Below are positions 5,906-13,301 of a stretch of 14,369 nt of DNA, one piece after another. A model generated the notes under the pieces. The model did not search any database and had not been told where the DNA came from. It saw only the letters and a program-made list of their open reading frames with translations. Origin of the DNA: VAXT01 sp964591295 (lineage in GTDB: Bacteria; Actinomycetota; Thermoleophilia; Gaiellales; Gaiellaceae); contig CAZQAG010000060.1 in the NCBI GenBank assembly GCA_964591295.1, forward strand, positions 1 to 14,369. Reading direction: 5' to 3'. The stretch's first letter is position 1, and each line of letters opens with the position of its first letter. Both the position numbers and the translations under genes were made by a program.

Positions 5906-6436
5906 ATGGTTCTGGCAGCAGATGGCTTCTTCGGGACACTGAACGACTTCTTCGGGTCGGGCACGTGGCCGATCTTGCAAAACCTCGGCATCTTCCTGCT
6001 CGTCGTCTTCTGGCTCGCGGTCGGCTACTGGGTGTACAAGGACGCGCGGCGACGGATCGAGGACCCCTGGCTCGTCGGGGCGGCCACTGTGCTTGGGCTG
6101 CTCCCTCCCTTCATCGGCACGTTCATCTACATGCTCTTTCGGCCTCCGGAGTATCTCGAGGACGTGCGCGAGCGCGAGCTCGAGATCAAGGCGATGGAGG
6201 AGAGCCTCGGCCGCGGCACCCGACAGCACTGCCCTGTGTGCCGGGCCGAGATCGACGAGAACTTCCTCGTGTGCCCGGTGTGCACGACGCGGCTGCGCCA
6301 GTCCTGCACGACGTGCAAGGCGCCGCTGGAGCCGCTCTGGCAGGTGTGTCCCTATTGCGAGACGCCGATCGTGTCGCCTACGCCGATCCACTTCCCGCCG
6401 CTTGAGTCTCCCCGGACCGAAACCGGGTCCGAGTAG
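5906..6436 (+). CDS. Two-TM membrane protein with C-terminal double zinc ribbon
   Basis: A 176-residue protein. Two hydrophobic segments lie at about 24-44 (LQNLGIFLLVVFWLAVGYW) and 54-78 (WLVGAATVLGLLPPFIGTFI), joined by a basic loop (KDARRR). A short charged helix (about 83-100) leads to a double zinc ribbon with four CxxC knuckles: Cys109/112, 123/126, 134/137 and 148/151. The tail is Pro-rich and acidic. Cysteine spacing fits the DZR family; such ribbons usually mediate protein or nucleic acid contacts on the cytoplasmic side. The 18-nt gap from the small membrane protein contains a purine-rich GGGGAAAGAAG, a weak ribosome site. The gene lies 12 nt ahead of ndk, so it is probably in the same operon. 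Specific function unknown. Confidence 0.88.
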   Translation: MVLAADGFFGTLNDFFGSGTWPILQNLGIFLLVVFWLAVGYWVYKDARRRIEDPWLVGAATVLGLLPPFIGTFIYMLFRPPEYLEDVRERELEIKAMEESLGRGTRQHCPVCRAEIDENFLVCPVCTTRLRQSCTTCKAPLEPLWQVCPYCETPIVSPTPIHFPPLESPRTETGSE

Positions 6437-6439
6437 AGT
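6434..6439 (+). promoter_or_regulatory. Candidate -10 box for an ndk-proximal promoter
   Basis: TAGAGT fits TAnnnT and lies 9 nt before the ndk ATG, overlapping the stop of the zinc ribbon gene. No Shine-Dalgarno sequence precedes ndk. The arrangement resembles that before valS and could give a leaderless ndk transcript inside the operon. No good -35 is seen at the right distance. Confidence 0.25.
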
Positions 6440-6448
6440 CCGCCGCCG

Positions 6449-6853
6449 ATGGCGGCTGAGCGCACACTCGTCCTGATCAAGCCCGACGCGATGGGCCGCG
6501 GGCTCGCCGGCGAGATCCTGGGCCGGCTCGAGCGGCGCGGGCTCGAGTTGCGCGACGCGAAGCTCGTCCAGGTCGACGACGCGCTCGCGAAGGAGCACTA
6601 CGCCGAGCATGCGGAGAAGCCGTTCTTCGGCGAGCTCGTCGAGTTCATCACCTCGGGGCCGACACTCGCGCTCGTGTTGGAGGGCGAGGGTGCGATTGCG
6701 ACGGTTCGCTCGACGATGGGCGCGACGGATCCCGCCGACGCGACTCCCGGATCGATCCGCGGCGATCTCGCCCTCTCGATGCCCGACAACCTCGTTCACG
6801 GCTCCGACGCGCCGGAGTCGGCCGCGCGCGAGATCTCGCTCTGGTTTGACTGA
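6449..6853 (+). CDS. ndk: Nucleoside diphosphate kinase
   Basis: This 134-residue enzyme passes the gamma phosphate of ATP to nucleoside diphosphates through a phosphohistidine, balancing NTP and dNTP pools. The length matches the family. Visible hallmarks are TLVLIKPDA at 6-14 (Lys11 contacts phosphate), a GATDPADATPGSIRGDLA segment, and the active-site NLVHGSDAPESA with catalytic His117. The end AREISLWF is also typical. It follows the zinc ribbon gene by 12 nt and overlaps the methyltransferase start by 8 bp. ndk next to valS-folC and upstream of mreB is an arrangement known from Actinobacteria. Confidence 0.97.
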   Translation: MAAERTLVLIKPDAMGRGLAGEILGRLERRGLELRDAKLVQVDDALAKEHYAEHAEKPFFGELVEFITSGPTLALVLEGEGAIATVRSTMGATDPADATPGSIRGDLALSMPDNLVHGSDAPESAAREISLWFD

Positions 6854-7616
6854 GCCCGATTACGTCGCGATCAACCGCGAGGGTTGGACGCGGTCGAATG
6901 CCGAATACACGGACGCCCGCGCTCGAGATGCTTGGGCGCAGGAGGAGATCACGTGGGGCAAGTGGCAGCTTCCGGAGAGCGAGGTCCGCATGCTGCCCGA
7001 CCTCGAGGGCAAGGACATCGTTGAGCTCGGCTGTGGGACCGCCTACTTCGGCGCCTGGCTGAAGCGCGCAGGCGCTCGGCGCGTCGTCGGCGTGGACGTC
7101 ACTCCCGCACAGCTGGAGACGGCCCGGCGGATGAACACCGAATTCGGGTTGGGGCTGGAGTTCCTGGAGGAAAACGCGGAGCGGACGAGCCTGCCCGCTG
7201 GGTCCTTCGACCTCGTGTTCTCGGAGTACGGGGCCTCGATCTGGTGCGATCCCGCTCTCTGGATCGCCGAGGCGGCTCGGCTACTGCGGCAGGGTGGAGA
7301 GCTCGTGTTCATGCGCGGTTCGACGGTGATGATCCTGTGCATGCCGGATGAGGGCGAGGTAAGCGAGCGGCTCGTGCGGCCGCAGAAAGGCATCTATCGC
7401 CTCGACTGGACCGACGACGACCCGGGTGTCGAGTTCCACCCTGGCACGAGCGAGATGTTCGCGGTTCTGCGCTCGAACGGCTTCGAGCTCGCTGACTTCC
7501 GGGAGCTCTTCGCGCCCGAGGACGCGGTCGACCACGAGTACTACTCGCACGTCCCGGCCGCGTGGGCTAAGCGCTGGCCCGACGAAGAGATCTGGCGCGC
7601 GCGCATGCCGGCGTGA
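6846..7616 (+). CDS. Class I SAM-dependent methyltransferase, substrate unknown
   Basis: A 256-residue protein. The frame extends further upstream inside ndk, but the TTG at 6846, overlapping the ndk stop by 8 bp, gives a sensible N-terminus (TEPDYVAINREGWTRSNAEY). Motif I is IVELGCGTAYFG (58-69), the SAM-binding glycine loop; the acidic end of strand 2 is Asp84 in VVGVDVTPAQLETAR; a later FDLVFSEYGASIWCDP and the EAARLLRQGGELVF strand complete a methyltransferase 11-type Rossmann fold. The C-terminal part (about 185-256) is rich in Trp and acidic residues and could bind substrate. It shares GTGA with maf, so it is translationally coupled. Neighbours are nucleotide-metabolism genes, but no substrate can be read from sequence. 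The TTG start is the least certain point. Confidence 0.87.
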   Translation: MTEPDYVAINREGWTRSNAEYTDARARDAWAQEEITWGKWQLPESEVRMLPDLEGKDIVELGCGTAYFGAWLKRAGARRVVGVDVTPAQLETARRMNTEFGLGLEFLEENAERTSLPAGSFDLVFSEYGASIWCDPALWIAEAARLLRQGGELVFMRGSTVMILCMPDEGEVSERLVRPQKGIYRLDWTDDDPGVEFHPGTSEMFAVLRSNGFELADFRELFAPEDAVDHEYYSHVPAAWAKRWPDEEIWRARMPA

Positions 7617-8203
7617 GCGTTCCGCCGGCTCCGCCGATCGTCCTCGCGTCCCAGTCGCCTCAGCGGCGGGCGATCCTCGAGCAGCTCGACATTCCGTTCA
7701 TCGTCGTCCCTCCGCGGTACGAGGAACACGACTCGCCGGACACCGATCCCGTGGAGCTCGTCCGTGAGCATGCGCGCGGCAAGGCGCGGTCGGTGGGCCC
7801 TCACGAGGACAGCCCGGTGCTGGGCGTCGACACGGCGGTCGTGGTCGACGGCCAGTCCCTGGGCAAGCCCGGTAGCGCGGCCGAGGCGGAGGCGATGCTC
7901 GAGCGGCTGTCGGGCCGGACGCACGAGGTCGTGTCGGGGCTCTGCCTCGTCACGCCGGGCTGGGAGGAGCTCCACCACGAGGCGACGACGGTCACGTTCC
8001 GTGCGCTGACCGCGCGCGACCTGGCGCATTACGTCGGAAGCGGCGAGTGGGGAGGCCGCGCCGGTGGCTATGCCATCCAGGGCCTGGGCGCAAGCCTCGT
8101 CGAGCGCATCGAGGGTGACTACCTCAACGTCGTGGGCCTTCCAGCCACCCTCCTCATCCGCCTCTTAACCCAACGCTTCCCAGGCACGTACGGCGTCGGC
8201 TAA
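7613..8203 (+). CDS. maf: Maf-like nucleoside triphosphate pyrophosphatase
   Basis: This 196-residue Maf/HAM1-fold enzyme hydrolyses non-canonical or modified nucleoside triphosphates to monophosphate and pyrophosphate; some family members have also been linked to septum inhibition. The GTG start overlaps the methyltransferase stop by 4 bp. Motifs: IVLASQSPQRRAIL (9-22; usually SASPRR), GVDTAVVVDG with the likely catalytic Asp73, LGKP (83-86), LSGRTHEVVSGL (99-110), GEWGGRAGGYAIQGLGA (144-160) and GDYLNVVGLPATLL (168-181). The length is normal. Maf genes often neighbour mreBCD, and here only the transposase unit separates the two. Whether it prefers dTTP/UTP-type or m7GTP-type substrates is not judged here. 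Confidence 0.95.
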   Translation: MSVPPAPPIVLASQSPQRRAILEQLDIPFIVVPPRYEEHDSPDTDPVELVREHARGKARSVGPHEDSPVLGVDTAVVVDGQSLGKPGSAAEAEAMLERLSGRTHEVVSGLCLVTPGWEELHHEATTVTFRALTARDLAHYVGSGEWGGRAGGYAIQGLGASLVERIEGDYLNVVGLPATLLIRLLTQRFPGTYGVG

Positions 8204-8209
8204 TCGGAA

Positions 8210-8233
8210 CATGTCCGGTGTCAGACGCCGGAC
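8210..8233 (+). repeat. Left REP palindrome
   Basis: Core TCCGGTGTC-A-GACGCCGGA: the arms pair with one G:T wobble. The 24 bases are the exact reverse complement of 8790-8813. It begins 6 bp after the maf stop, so once transcribed it could also act as a stabilising 3' hairpin of the maf operon mRNA. It lacks the outer ATG that closes the right copy. Confidence 0.8.
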
Positions 8234-8252
8234 GGGGCTCGAATGGACGAGG

Positions 8253-8708
8253 CTATTCGTGGTACGGGAAATCGACGGCGCCGTAGAAGCTGCTCCAAGG
8301 CCACTCTGCCGGATGGTCGCACAGGCCCGCCTTCACAGGATTGAGGGCGATGTATCTGAGTGTCTTCTCGAGGTGCTTTTCGGTCTCGATCAACCGAGAG
8401 TCGAAGCGTTGCTGGAAGAGATGCCCAACGAGTGAATGGCGCTCATTGAAGTAGCCGGCATAACCACTCTTCAGCCGCTGCATGCCGAATGACAAGTTCG
8501 GCTCGGGCGTCTCCACGAGCAGGTGAAAGTGGTTGCTCATGAGGCAGTACGCGTGTAAGTGCCAGCCGCACCGTTGTATGACGCGGTGGCGAAGCATCGA
8601 GAACCAGCGACGGTCGTGGTCGTCGAAATAGATCGCCTGGCGCCGGTTCCCGCGCGACGTGACGTGGTAGGTGCCGCCGGCGACCTGTATGCGAGGAGGT
8701 CTGGGCAT
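8253..8708 (-). CDS. REP-associated tyrosine transposase (Y1/IS200-like HUH family)
   Basis: A 151-residue Y1_Tnp protein. The ATG at 8708 gives the common RAYT start MPRPPRIQVAGGTYHVTSRG; a TTG at 8717 would add three residues. The HUH metal-binding motif is His60-Phe-His62 in LMSNHFHLLVE, and the nucleophile is one of the tyrosines in LKSGYAGYFNERH (Tyr83 or Tyr86). The family tail motifs YIALNPVKAGLC and EWPWSSF are intact. The enzyme would nick and join single-stranded REP hairpins through a 5'-phosphotyrosine link. The frame is undamaged and full length, so it may be active or domesticated. It is transcribed against the flanking operons. No TnpB or accessory gene is present. A TACCTT 7 nt before the ATG could be a -10 box. 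Confidence 0.93.
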   Translation of the reverse strand: MPRPPRIQVAGGTYHVTSRGNRRQAIYFDDHDRRWFSMLRHRVIQRCGWHLHAYCLMSNHFHLLVETPEPNLSFGMQRLKSGYAGYFNERHSLVGHLFQQRFDSRLIETEKHLEKTLRYIALNPVKAGLCDHPAEWPWSSFYGAVDFPYHE

Positions 8709-8789
8709 GAACGCCAAGGTACGGGCGCGCCACCTCCAACTCAGGCCCCCGGGCGTTTCTTTGGCGATTCCGACTCAATCTCGGGACAT

Positions 8790-8813
8790 GTCCGGCGTCT
8801 GACACCGGACATG
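8790..8813 (-). repeat. Right REP palindrome
   Basis: Core TCCGGCGTC-T-GACACCGGA, an exact inverted copy of the left repeat. Here the palindrome extends outward to CATG on both sides (8787-8813), so it is the more complete of the two. It lies just upstream of the mreB promoter region. Confidence 0.8.
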
Positions 8814-8830
8814 GGGGTTTTGGGCACGGG

Positions 8831-8859
8831 TTCGATGTTTTCCACAGAATCACTAGACT
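8831..8859 (+). promoter_or_regulatory. Candidate promoter of the mre operon
   Basis: TAGACT (8854-8859) fits the actinobacterial -10 and is preceded by a weak -35-like TTCGAT (8831-8836) at 17 nt. It would start an mRNA about 6-8 nt before the GGGAG ribosome site of mreB, so the mre operon has its own promoter just downstream of the right REP repeat. Confidence 0.35.
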
Positions 8860-8873
8860 CGGGACGGGAGAGC

Positions 8874-9917
8874 ATGGGTCTGCTGGGTTACCTCAACGGC
8901 TTCGGCGGTCGCGACATGGCCGTGGACTTGGGCACCGCCAATACGCTCGTCTACGTGCGCGGACGCGGGATCGTCCTCTCCGAGCCGTCCGTGGTCGCAA
9001 TCGACCAGCGCAGCGGAGAAGTCCACGCCGTCGGCGTAGAGGCCAAGCGGATGCTCGGCCGCACCCCCGGCACGATCTCAGCGATCCGCCCGCTGAAGGA
9101 CGGCGTCATCGCCGACTTCGACGTCACCGAGCAGATGCTCCGCTACTTCATCCAGAAGGTGCACCAGAATCGCTGGGCCCATCCGCGGGTGGTGGTGTGC
9201 GTTCCGTCGGGCGTGACCGGAGTGGAACGGCGCGCGGTCGAAGAGGCGACCATCACCGCGGGTGCTCGGGCCGCCTACCTGATCGAGGAGCCCATGGCAG
9301 CGGCGATCGGGTCCGGCCTTCCGGTGAGCGAGCCTACCGGCAGCATGATCGTCGACATAGGCGGCGGCACCAGCGAGGTGGCCGTCATCTCCCTTGGGGG
9401 CATCGTGACGGCCCAGTCCATCCGTATCGCCGGTGACGAACTCGACGAGGCGATCATCGCGTACGTCAAAAAGGAGTACAAGCTCATGATCGGCAGCCAG
9501 ACCGCCGAGGAGCTCAAGCTCGAGATCGGTTCCGCGTATCCTCTTGAAGAAGAGGAACAGGCCGAGATCCGCGGGCGCGACCTGGTCACCGGGCTGCCGA
9601 AGACGCTGGTCATATCCTCAGAAGAAGTGCGCGATGCCATCGCCGAGCCGGTGGCGGCGATCGTTGATGCCATCAAGGCCACGCTCGACAAGACTCCGCC
9701 GGAACTCTCCTCAGACATCATGGACCGGGGGATCATGCTGGCCGGTGGGGGGGCTCTCCTGAAGGGCCTCATAGAACGGATACGACACGAGACGCAGATG
9801 CCGGTCCACCTGGCCGAGTCGCCGCTCACGTGCGTGGCGGTGGGGTCGGGTCGTTCCCTGGAAGAGTTCGAGACGCTTCACCGGACTTCGCAAAGGGCAC
9901 GACGGCGCCGCTACTAG
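8874..9917 (+). CDS. mreB: Rod shape-determining protein MreB
   Basis: A 347-residue bacterial actin that forms membrane-bound filaments guiding side-wall synthesis. The ATG at 8874 follows GGGAG at a short 3-nt spacing and gives the usual short lead before GRDMAVDLGTANTLVYV; upstream in-frame ATGs such as 8835 precede the candidate -10 box. ATPase motifs: phosphate 1 DLGTAN (18-23), phosphate 2 DIGGGTSEVAV (161-171) and adenosine LAGGGALL (289-296). IEEPMAAAIGSGLPV (137-151) is also family-typical. The N-terminal MGLLGYLNGF could be the membrane-binding amphipathic helix. The tail ends in a basic RARRRRY. It is first in the operon, 15 bp before mreC. Of all genes in the window this one has the clearest family identity. 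Confidence 0.98.
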   Translation: MGLLGYLNGFGGRDMAVDLGTANTLVYVRGRGIVLSEPSVVAIDQRSGEVHAVGVEAKRMLGRTPGTISAIRPLKDGVIADFDVTEQMLRYFIQKVHQNRWAHPRVVVCVPSGVTGVERRAVEEATITAGARAAYLIEEPMAAAIGSGLPVSEPTGSMIVDIGGGTSEVAVISLGGIVTAQSIRIAGDELDEAIIAYVKKEYKLMIGSQTAEELKLEIGSAYPLEEEEQAEIRGRDLVTGLPKTLVISSEEVRDAIAEPVAAIVDAIKATLDKTPPELSSDIMDRGIMLAGGGALLKGLIERIRHETQMPVHLAESPLTCVAVGSGRSLEEFETLHRTSQRARRRRY

Positions 9918-9922
9918 GTAGC

Positions 9923-9927
9923 GGAGG
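9923..9927 (+). promoter_or_regulatory. Shine-Dalgarno GGAGG for mreC
   Basis: GGAGG ends 5 nt before the ATG at 9933 and sets the mreC start within the 15-bp gap after mreB. Confidence 0.75.
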
Positions 9928-9932
9928 TCACT

Positions 9933-10862
9933 ATGCCTCGCAATCCAGTCGTCAGGCGGCGCGCGTTGTTCGCTGCGCTGGTCGTTGTGTCGTTGCTCTT
10001 GCTGACGGCGTTCTTCCGCGAACCGGCCACCGGGGCGCTCCACACCGTCCAGCAGGGTGGCTTTGGCGCACTCTCACCTCTTCAGTCTTTGGCCTCGCGG
10101 GCCGTGCAGCCGTTCGAAGACGGATGGCGTTGGGTCGGCCAAGCACTCCAAGCGAACGACCAGAACCAGGAGATGCGGGTGCAGCTCGAAGAGTTGCGAG
10201 GCCAGCTCGTGACGTTGCAGGAGGCGAGCCAGGAGAACGAACGGCTCAAAGGGCTTCTCGACATGCGGCAGGCGGGTATCTTCCCGCAGGATGCCACCTT
10301 CGTGGTGGCAAGGGTCATCGGCAAGTCACCCACAAAATGGCAACAGTGGGTACAGATCGACAAGGGTTCCGCAGAGGGCATCGTATTGAACCAGCCTGTT
10401 GTCGGCGCCACCATACCTGTGGCCGGTTCGCTGTCCGGCAAGGGGCTGGTGGGGAAGGTGATAGCGGTGGCCGCCCACGCCTCTCAGATACAGTTGGTGA
10501 TCGATCCCGGTTCGAGTGTGGCGGCTGTGGTCCAAGGCACACGGGCCGAGGGCATCGTGGAAGGCACCATAGCGGGCGGCCTCTTGATGGACTATGTCGA
10601 GCGCGATAAGCCGGTGGAAGAGAAGCTGGTGGTCGTCACCTTGGGGTTCGGTCAGATCTTCCCGAAAGGCATACCTATCGGTCTGGTCCAGACCATCGGG
10701 GAGGTCGACGTCAACCCCTACAAGCAGATCGAAGTGCGTCCCTTCGTCGACTTCAGTAGTCTTGAAGAAGTAATGGTACTCACCTCGCCTGTACAGGTCG
10801 GAGCCGGGGTGGAAGCCATGGATTCGGTCATTCCGCGCGACACCGGGGCGACCGCGCCGTGA
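9933..10862 (+). CDS. mreC: Rod shape-determining protein MreC
   Basis: A 309-residue bitopic scaffold of the elongasome, mostly outside the membrane, which binds and activates PBP2. A basic N-terminus (VVRRR) is followed by one membrane helix (about 11-27, LFAALVVVSLLLLTAFF). A coiled-coil for dimerisation spans about 72-110 (EELRGQLVTLQEASQENERL). Two beta domains follow from about 120, with family-typical VVARVIGKSPTKWQQWVQID, KGSAEGI, GLVGKV and the LVIDPGSSVAAVVQ run. The C-terminus has KGIPIGLVQTI and an IEVRPFVDFSSLEEVMVL strand. The length is normal. It shares GTGA with mreD. Ile ATA codons recur (five noted), unlike in the valS-maf genes. Confidence 0.95.
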   Translation: MPRNPVVRRRALFAALVVVSLLLLTAFFREPATGALHTVQQGGFGALSPLQSLASRAVQPFEDGWRWVGQALQANDQNQEMRVQLEELRGQLVTLQEASQENERLKGLLDMRQAGIFPQDATFVVARVIGKSPTKWQQWVQIDKGSAEGIVLNQPVVGATIPVAGSLSGKGLVGKVIAVAAHASQIQLVIDPGSSVAAVVQGTRAEGIVEGTIAGGLLMDYVERDKPVEEKLVVVTLGFGQIFPKGIPIGLVQTIGEVDVNPYKQIEVRPFVDFSSLEEVMVLTSPVQVGAGVEAMDSVIPRDTGATAP

Positions 10863-11392
10863 CCGCGTTGGCTCCCCGGCTGCTGAGGATCTTCAAACTC
10901 GGCCTCATCATCGTGGCTGCGGTGGCGATCCAGACTGCGCTGGTCTCGCGGCTGCAGATCTTGGGGGTCACGGCCGACGTGTTCCTCATCCTTGTCGTCT
11001 TGGTCGGGGTGAGCCGGGGGGCGGTCACGGGGATGGTGTTCGGCTTTGTCGCCGGCCTCACCGCCGACATCGTGTTCCTCGACCCCGTAGGTCTGCGGAC
11101 GCTCGTGTACCTGGCCGCTGGGTTCGCCGTGGGGAGGTACGTGGAGGAGTTTGGGCTGGCCAGCGCGTGGGTCATCGTTTTGGTGACAGCGGTCGTCTCG
11201 CTCGTGTCGCAAACGATCTATGGGCTCTTCCAGTTCGCTACGGGCCCCGAAGGGGCGCTGTTCGCCATGATGCGCTCCCAGATGCTCCCCGCCGCTCTAT
11301 TGGACGGACTACTGGCCGCACCGTTGTACTTGACCTTGGTGCGCCTGGGGGTGCTCCCTGCCCCGGGGGCGTCCGAGCCCTCGTTCCGGTGA
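10859..11392 (+). CDS. mreD: Rod shape-determining protein MreD
   Basis: A 177-residue polytopic membrane protein of the elongasome. The GTG start overlaps the mreC stop by 4 bp. It has about five hydrophobic segments: LKLGLIIVAAVAIQTALV-like near 12-30, VFLILVVLVGVS at 40-52, MVFGFVAGLTADIVFLDPVG at 58-78, VIVLVTAVVSLVSQTI near 104-119 and a last one near 143-162. The GLTADIVFLDPVGLRTLVY signature (a G..aD...l.p.G pattern) marks MreD, a poorly conserved family that is recognised partly by position after mreC. PBP2 begins 10 bp downstream. Confidence 0.93.
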   Translation: MTALAPRLLRIFKLGLIIVAAVAIQTALVSRLQILGVTADVFLILVVLVGVSRGAVTGMVFGFVAGLTADIVFLDPVGLRTLVYLAAGFAVGRYVEEFGLASAWVIVLVTAVVSLVSQTIYGLFQFATGPEGALFAMMRSQMLPAALLDGLLAAPLYLTLVRLGVLPAPGASEPSFR

Positions 11393-11402
11393 GAGGACCG
11401 GC

Positions 11403-13301
11403 ATGTTTCTAGAACCCGTTCGGAAGCAGAAGCAGCCTGGGGACGACCCGTCGATGGGCGTGCGCATAGGCATGCTGGCCGTCCTAGTGGTGCTTCTCTT
11501 CTCTTTTCTCGGGTTCCGATTGTGGTTCCTCCAGATCCTGTCGGGCGATCACTACGTCACTCTCGCGAACACCAACCGTGAGCGCGAGGTGTCGATGGAG
11601 GCGCCTCGAGGGGTGATCTACGATCGGAAGGGCAAGGTCCTGGTCGAGAACAAGCCGGGTCTGAGCGTGGGCATCCTTCCCATGGACCTTCAGGCGAAGG
11701 ATCAGGTGATCCCCCGGCTCGCCCGGGTGCTTGACATGCCCGAAGCAGACATACGAGCCCGGCTGGAGAAAGCCGCCAAGGATCCCTATCTGATCACGAC
11801 GATCAAAGAAGACGTTCCCGAAGCGACGACGGTCGCGTTCCTGAAGGAGCACAGCTTGGAGTTTCCAGGGGTGAGCATCGAGAAAGACTATCTTCGTGCC
11901 TATCCCCGGGACGCGTTCGCCACTCACGTGCTCGGATATGTAGGCGAGATCTCGCCTGCCGACCTCGACAAGGAGAAGTTCCGGGAGGTGAAACCGGGAG
12001 CACGTATCGGGAAAGACGGGGTAGAAGCCACGTACGACTCCTTCCTGCGGGGCACCGATGGCATGCGCAAAGTGGAGGTCGATGCTGCGGGGAGACCGAG
12101 AGGGGTGCTCAAGGAGGACAGTCCGCTCCCCGGTAACAACGTCTGGCTGACTATCGACTACGACCTGCAGGTGGCCGCCGAGAAGGCGCTCAAAGAGGGC
12201 ATCGAACGAGCGCGCGCGGGTGGCTTCACGGCCGGCGCGGCGGGCGCGGTCGTCGCGATCGACCCGCGTACCGGCGAGGTCCTCGCCATGGCTTCGGCGC
12301 CGGACTACAAGCTCTCGCTGTGGGTGGGCGGCATGAAGCAGACCGACTACTCGGCCCTCACCGCCAAGGACGCGCGCAACCCTTTGTTTAACCGCGCCAT
12401 CAGCGGTCTCTATCCGGCTGCATCCACGTTCAAGCCGTTCGTCGCCAGCGCTGCCCTCACCAACGACCTCGTCAAGTGGGACGCCACGTTTTTCGACAGC
12501 GGCCGCTTCAAGATCGGCCGGGACGTGTGGAAATGCTGGAGGCCCGAGGGGCACGGAGAGGTGAACCTCGTCGAGGCCCTCATGGAGTCGTGCGACGTCT
12601 ACTTCTACAAGTTGGGGGAGAAGTTCTACCATCAGGCCAGTGCTGTGCTCCAAGCGGGAGTGAAGCAATTCGGCTTCGGGCGAGTCACCGGCATCGACCT
12701 GCAGGGTGAGGCCGCGGGACGGGTGCCCGACAAGGATTGGAAGAAGGCCAACGGCACTACCAAGGAAGGTCGACTCTGGAAGCCCGGTGATGACGTCAAC
12801 TTGGCCATCGGCCAAGGCGACCTGCTGGTCACGCCTCTCCAACTAGCGGTCGCCGCGGCCGCGATAGCCAATGGCGGAGACGTGTTCGTGCCCCGGCTCG
12901 CGCTCAAGGTGACCGACGCTTCGGGCAACACCCTGAAGAAGTTTGAGACCGAGATCCGCAGTCGCGTCCAGATGAACGCGGAGAACTTGGACGCTGTACG
13001 CCGGGGTATGCGCTACGTGGTCTCGGAGCCCGACGGTACGGCGCACGGCGCTTTCAGCGGCTTCTCCATACCCGTCGCGGGGAAGACAGGCACCGCGGAG
13101 AAGATTCCCGAGGACGACTATGCGTGGTTCGTTGGCTACGCACCCGCGGATGCACCGAAGATACTCGTAGTCGCCCTGATCGAGCAGGGAGGGCACGGTA
13201 GCTCGGTTGCGGCACCCATGGTGCGCCGCGTAATGGAAGCCTATTTCGGTGTGAAGCCGCCGCGGGGTTCCGACCAAGCACCGGTGACCGAATCCGAATG
13301 A
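11403..13301 (+). CDS. mrdA: Penicillin-binding protein 2 (class B, peptidoglycan D,D-transpeptidase)
   Basis: A 632-residue monofunctional transpeptidase that cross-links new side-wall peptidoglycan outside the membrane, paired with RodA. AGAGGA lies upstream of the ATG. A single membrane anchor covers about 21-46 (RIGMLAVLVVLLFSFLGFRL). The N-terminal pedestal includes APRGVIYDRKGKVLVENKPG (67-86), which begins the PBP dimerisation domain. The active-site motifs are STFK (341-344, nucleophile Ser341), SCD (396-398) and KTG (561-563) in AGKTGTAEK. SCD in place of SxN is usual for the PBP2/elongation branch. IGQGDLLVTPLQLA (469-482) is another family mark. The length is normal. Its stop overlaps the rodA ATG (ATGA), so translation of the synthase pair is coupled. 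Confidence 0.97.
   Translation: MFLEPVRKQKQPGDDPSMGVRIGMLAVLVVLLFSFLGFRLWFLQILSGDHYVTLANTNREREVSMEAPRGVIYDRKGKVLVENKPGLSVGILPMDLQAKDQVIPRLARVLDMPEADIRARLEKAAKDPYLITTIKEDVPEATTVAFLKEHSLEFPGVSIEKDYLRAYPRDAFATHVLGYVGEISPADLDKEKFREVKPGARIGKDGVEATYDSFLRGTDGMRKVEVDAAGRPRGVLKEDSPLPGNNVWLTIDYDLQVAAEKALKEGIERARAGGFTAGAAGAVVAIDPRTGEVLAMASAPDYKLSLWVGGMKQTDYSALTAKDARNPLFNRAISGLYPAASTFKPFVASAALTNDLVKWDATFFDSGRFKIGRDVWKCWRPEGHGEVNLVEALMESCDVYFYKLGEKFYHQASAVLQAGVKQFGFGRVTGIDLQGEAAGRVPDKDWKKANGTTKEGRLWKPGDDVNLAIGQGDLLVTPLQLAVAAAAIANGGDVFVPRLALKVTDASGNTLKKFETEIRSRVQMNAENLDAVRRGMRYVVSEPDGTAHGAFSGFSIPVAGKTGTAEKIPEDDYAWFVGYAPADAPKILVVALIEQGGHGSSVAAPMVRRVMEAYFGVKPPRGSDQAPVTESE

Larger units (their letters stand above)
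8210..8813. mobile_element. REP/RAYT unit: tyrosine transposase gene framed by 24-bp inverted repeats
   Basis: A minus-strand Y1 transposase gene lies between two perfect 24-bp inverted copies (8210-8233 and 8790-8813), giving a 604-bp unit placed 6 bp after the maf stop and 60 bp before mreB. Each repeat is itself a near-perfect palindrome. This is the layout of REP-associated tyrosine transposases (RAYTs), which work on REP hairpins and are usually kept as single-copy chromosomal genes, not as free insertion sequences. No target-site duplication is evident. The unit separates the otherwise adjacent maf and mreB operons. Confidence 0.8.

Noticed and set aside
5266..6405. 379-codon plus-strand frame spanning folC, the small protein and the zinc ribbon gene
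   Set aside because: Ser/Arg-rich translation in an alternative frame across three better-supported genes.
8211..8435. Plus-strand 74-codon frame starting within the left REP repeat
   Set aside because: It is antisense to the transposase, and its start codon is part of the palindrome; no independent coding evidence.
8740..8760. Rho-independent terminator near GCCCCCGGGC followed by TTTCTTT
   Set aside because: The palindrome leaves only a 2-nt loop and the T-run is interrupted, so no stable standard terminator forms.
11484..12842. 452-codon minus-strand frame inside PBP2
   Set aside because: Antisense to the STFK and SCD active-site regions of PBP2; a shadow caused by codon bias.
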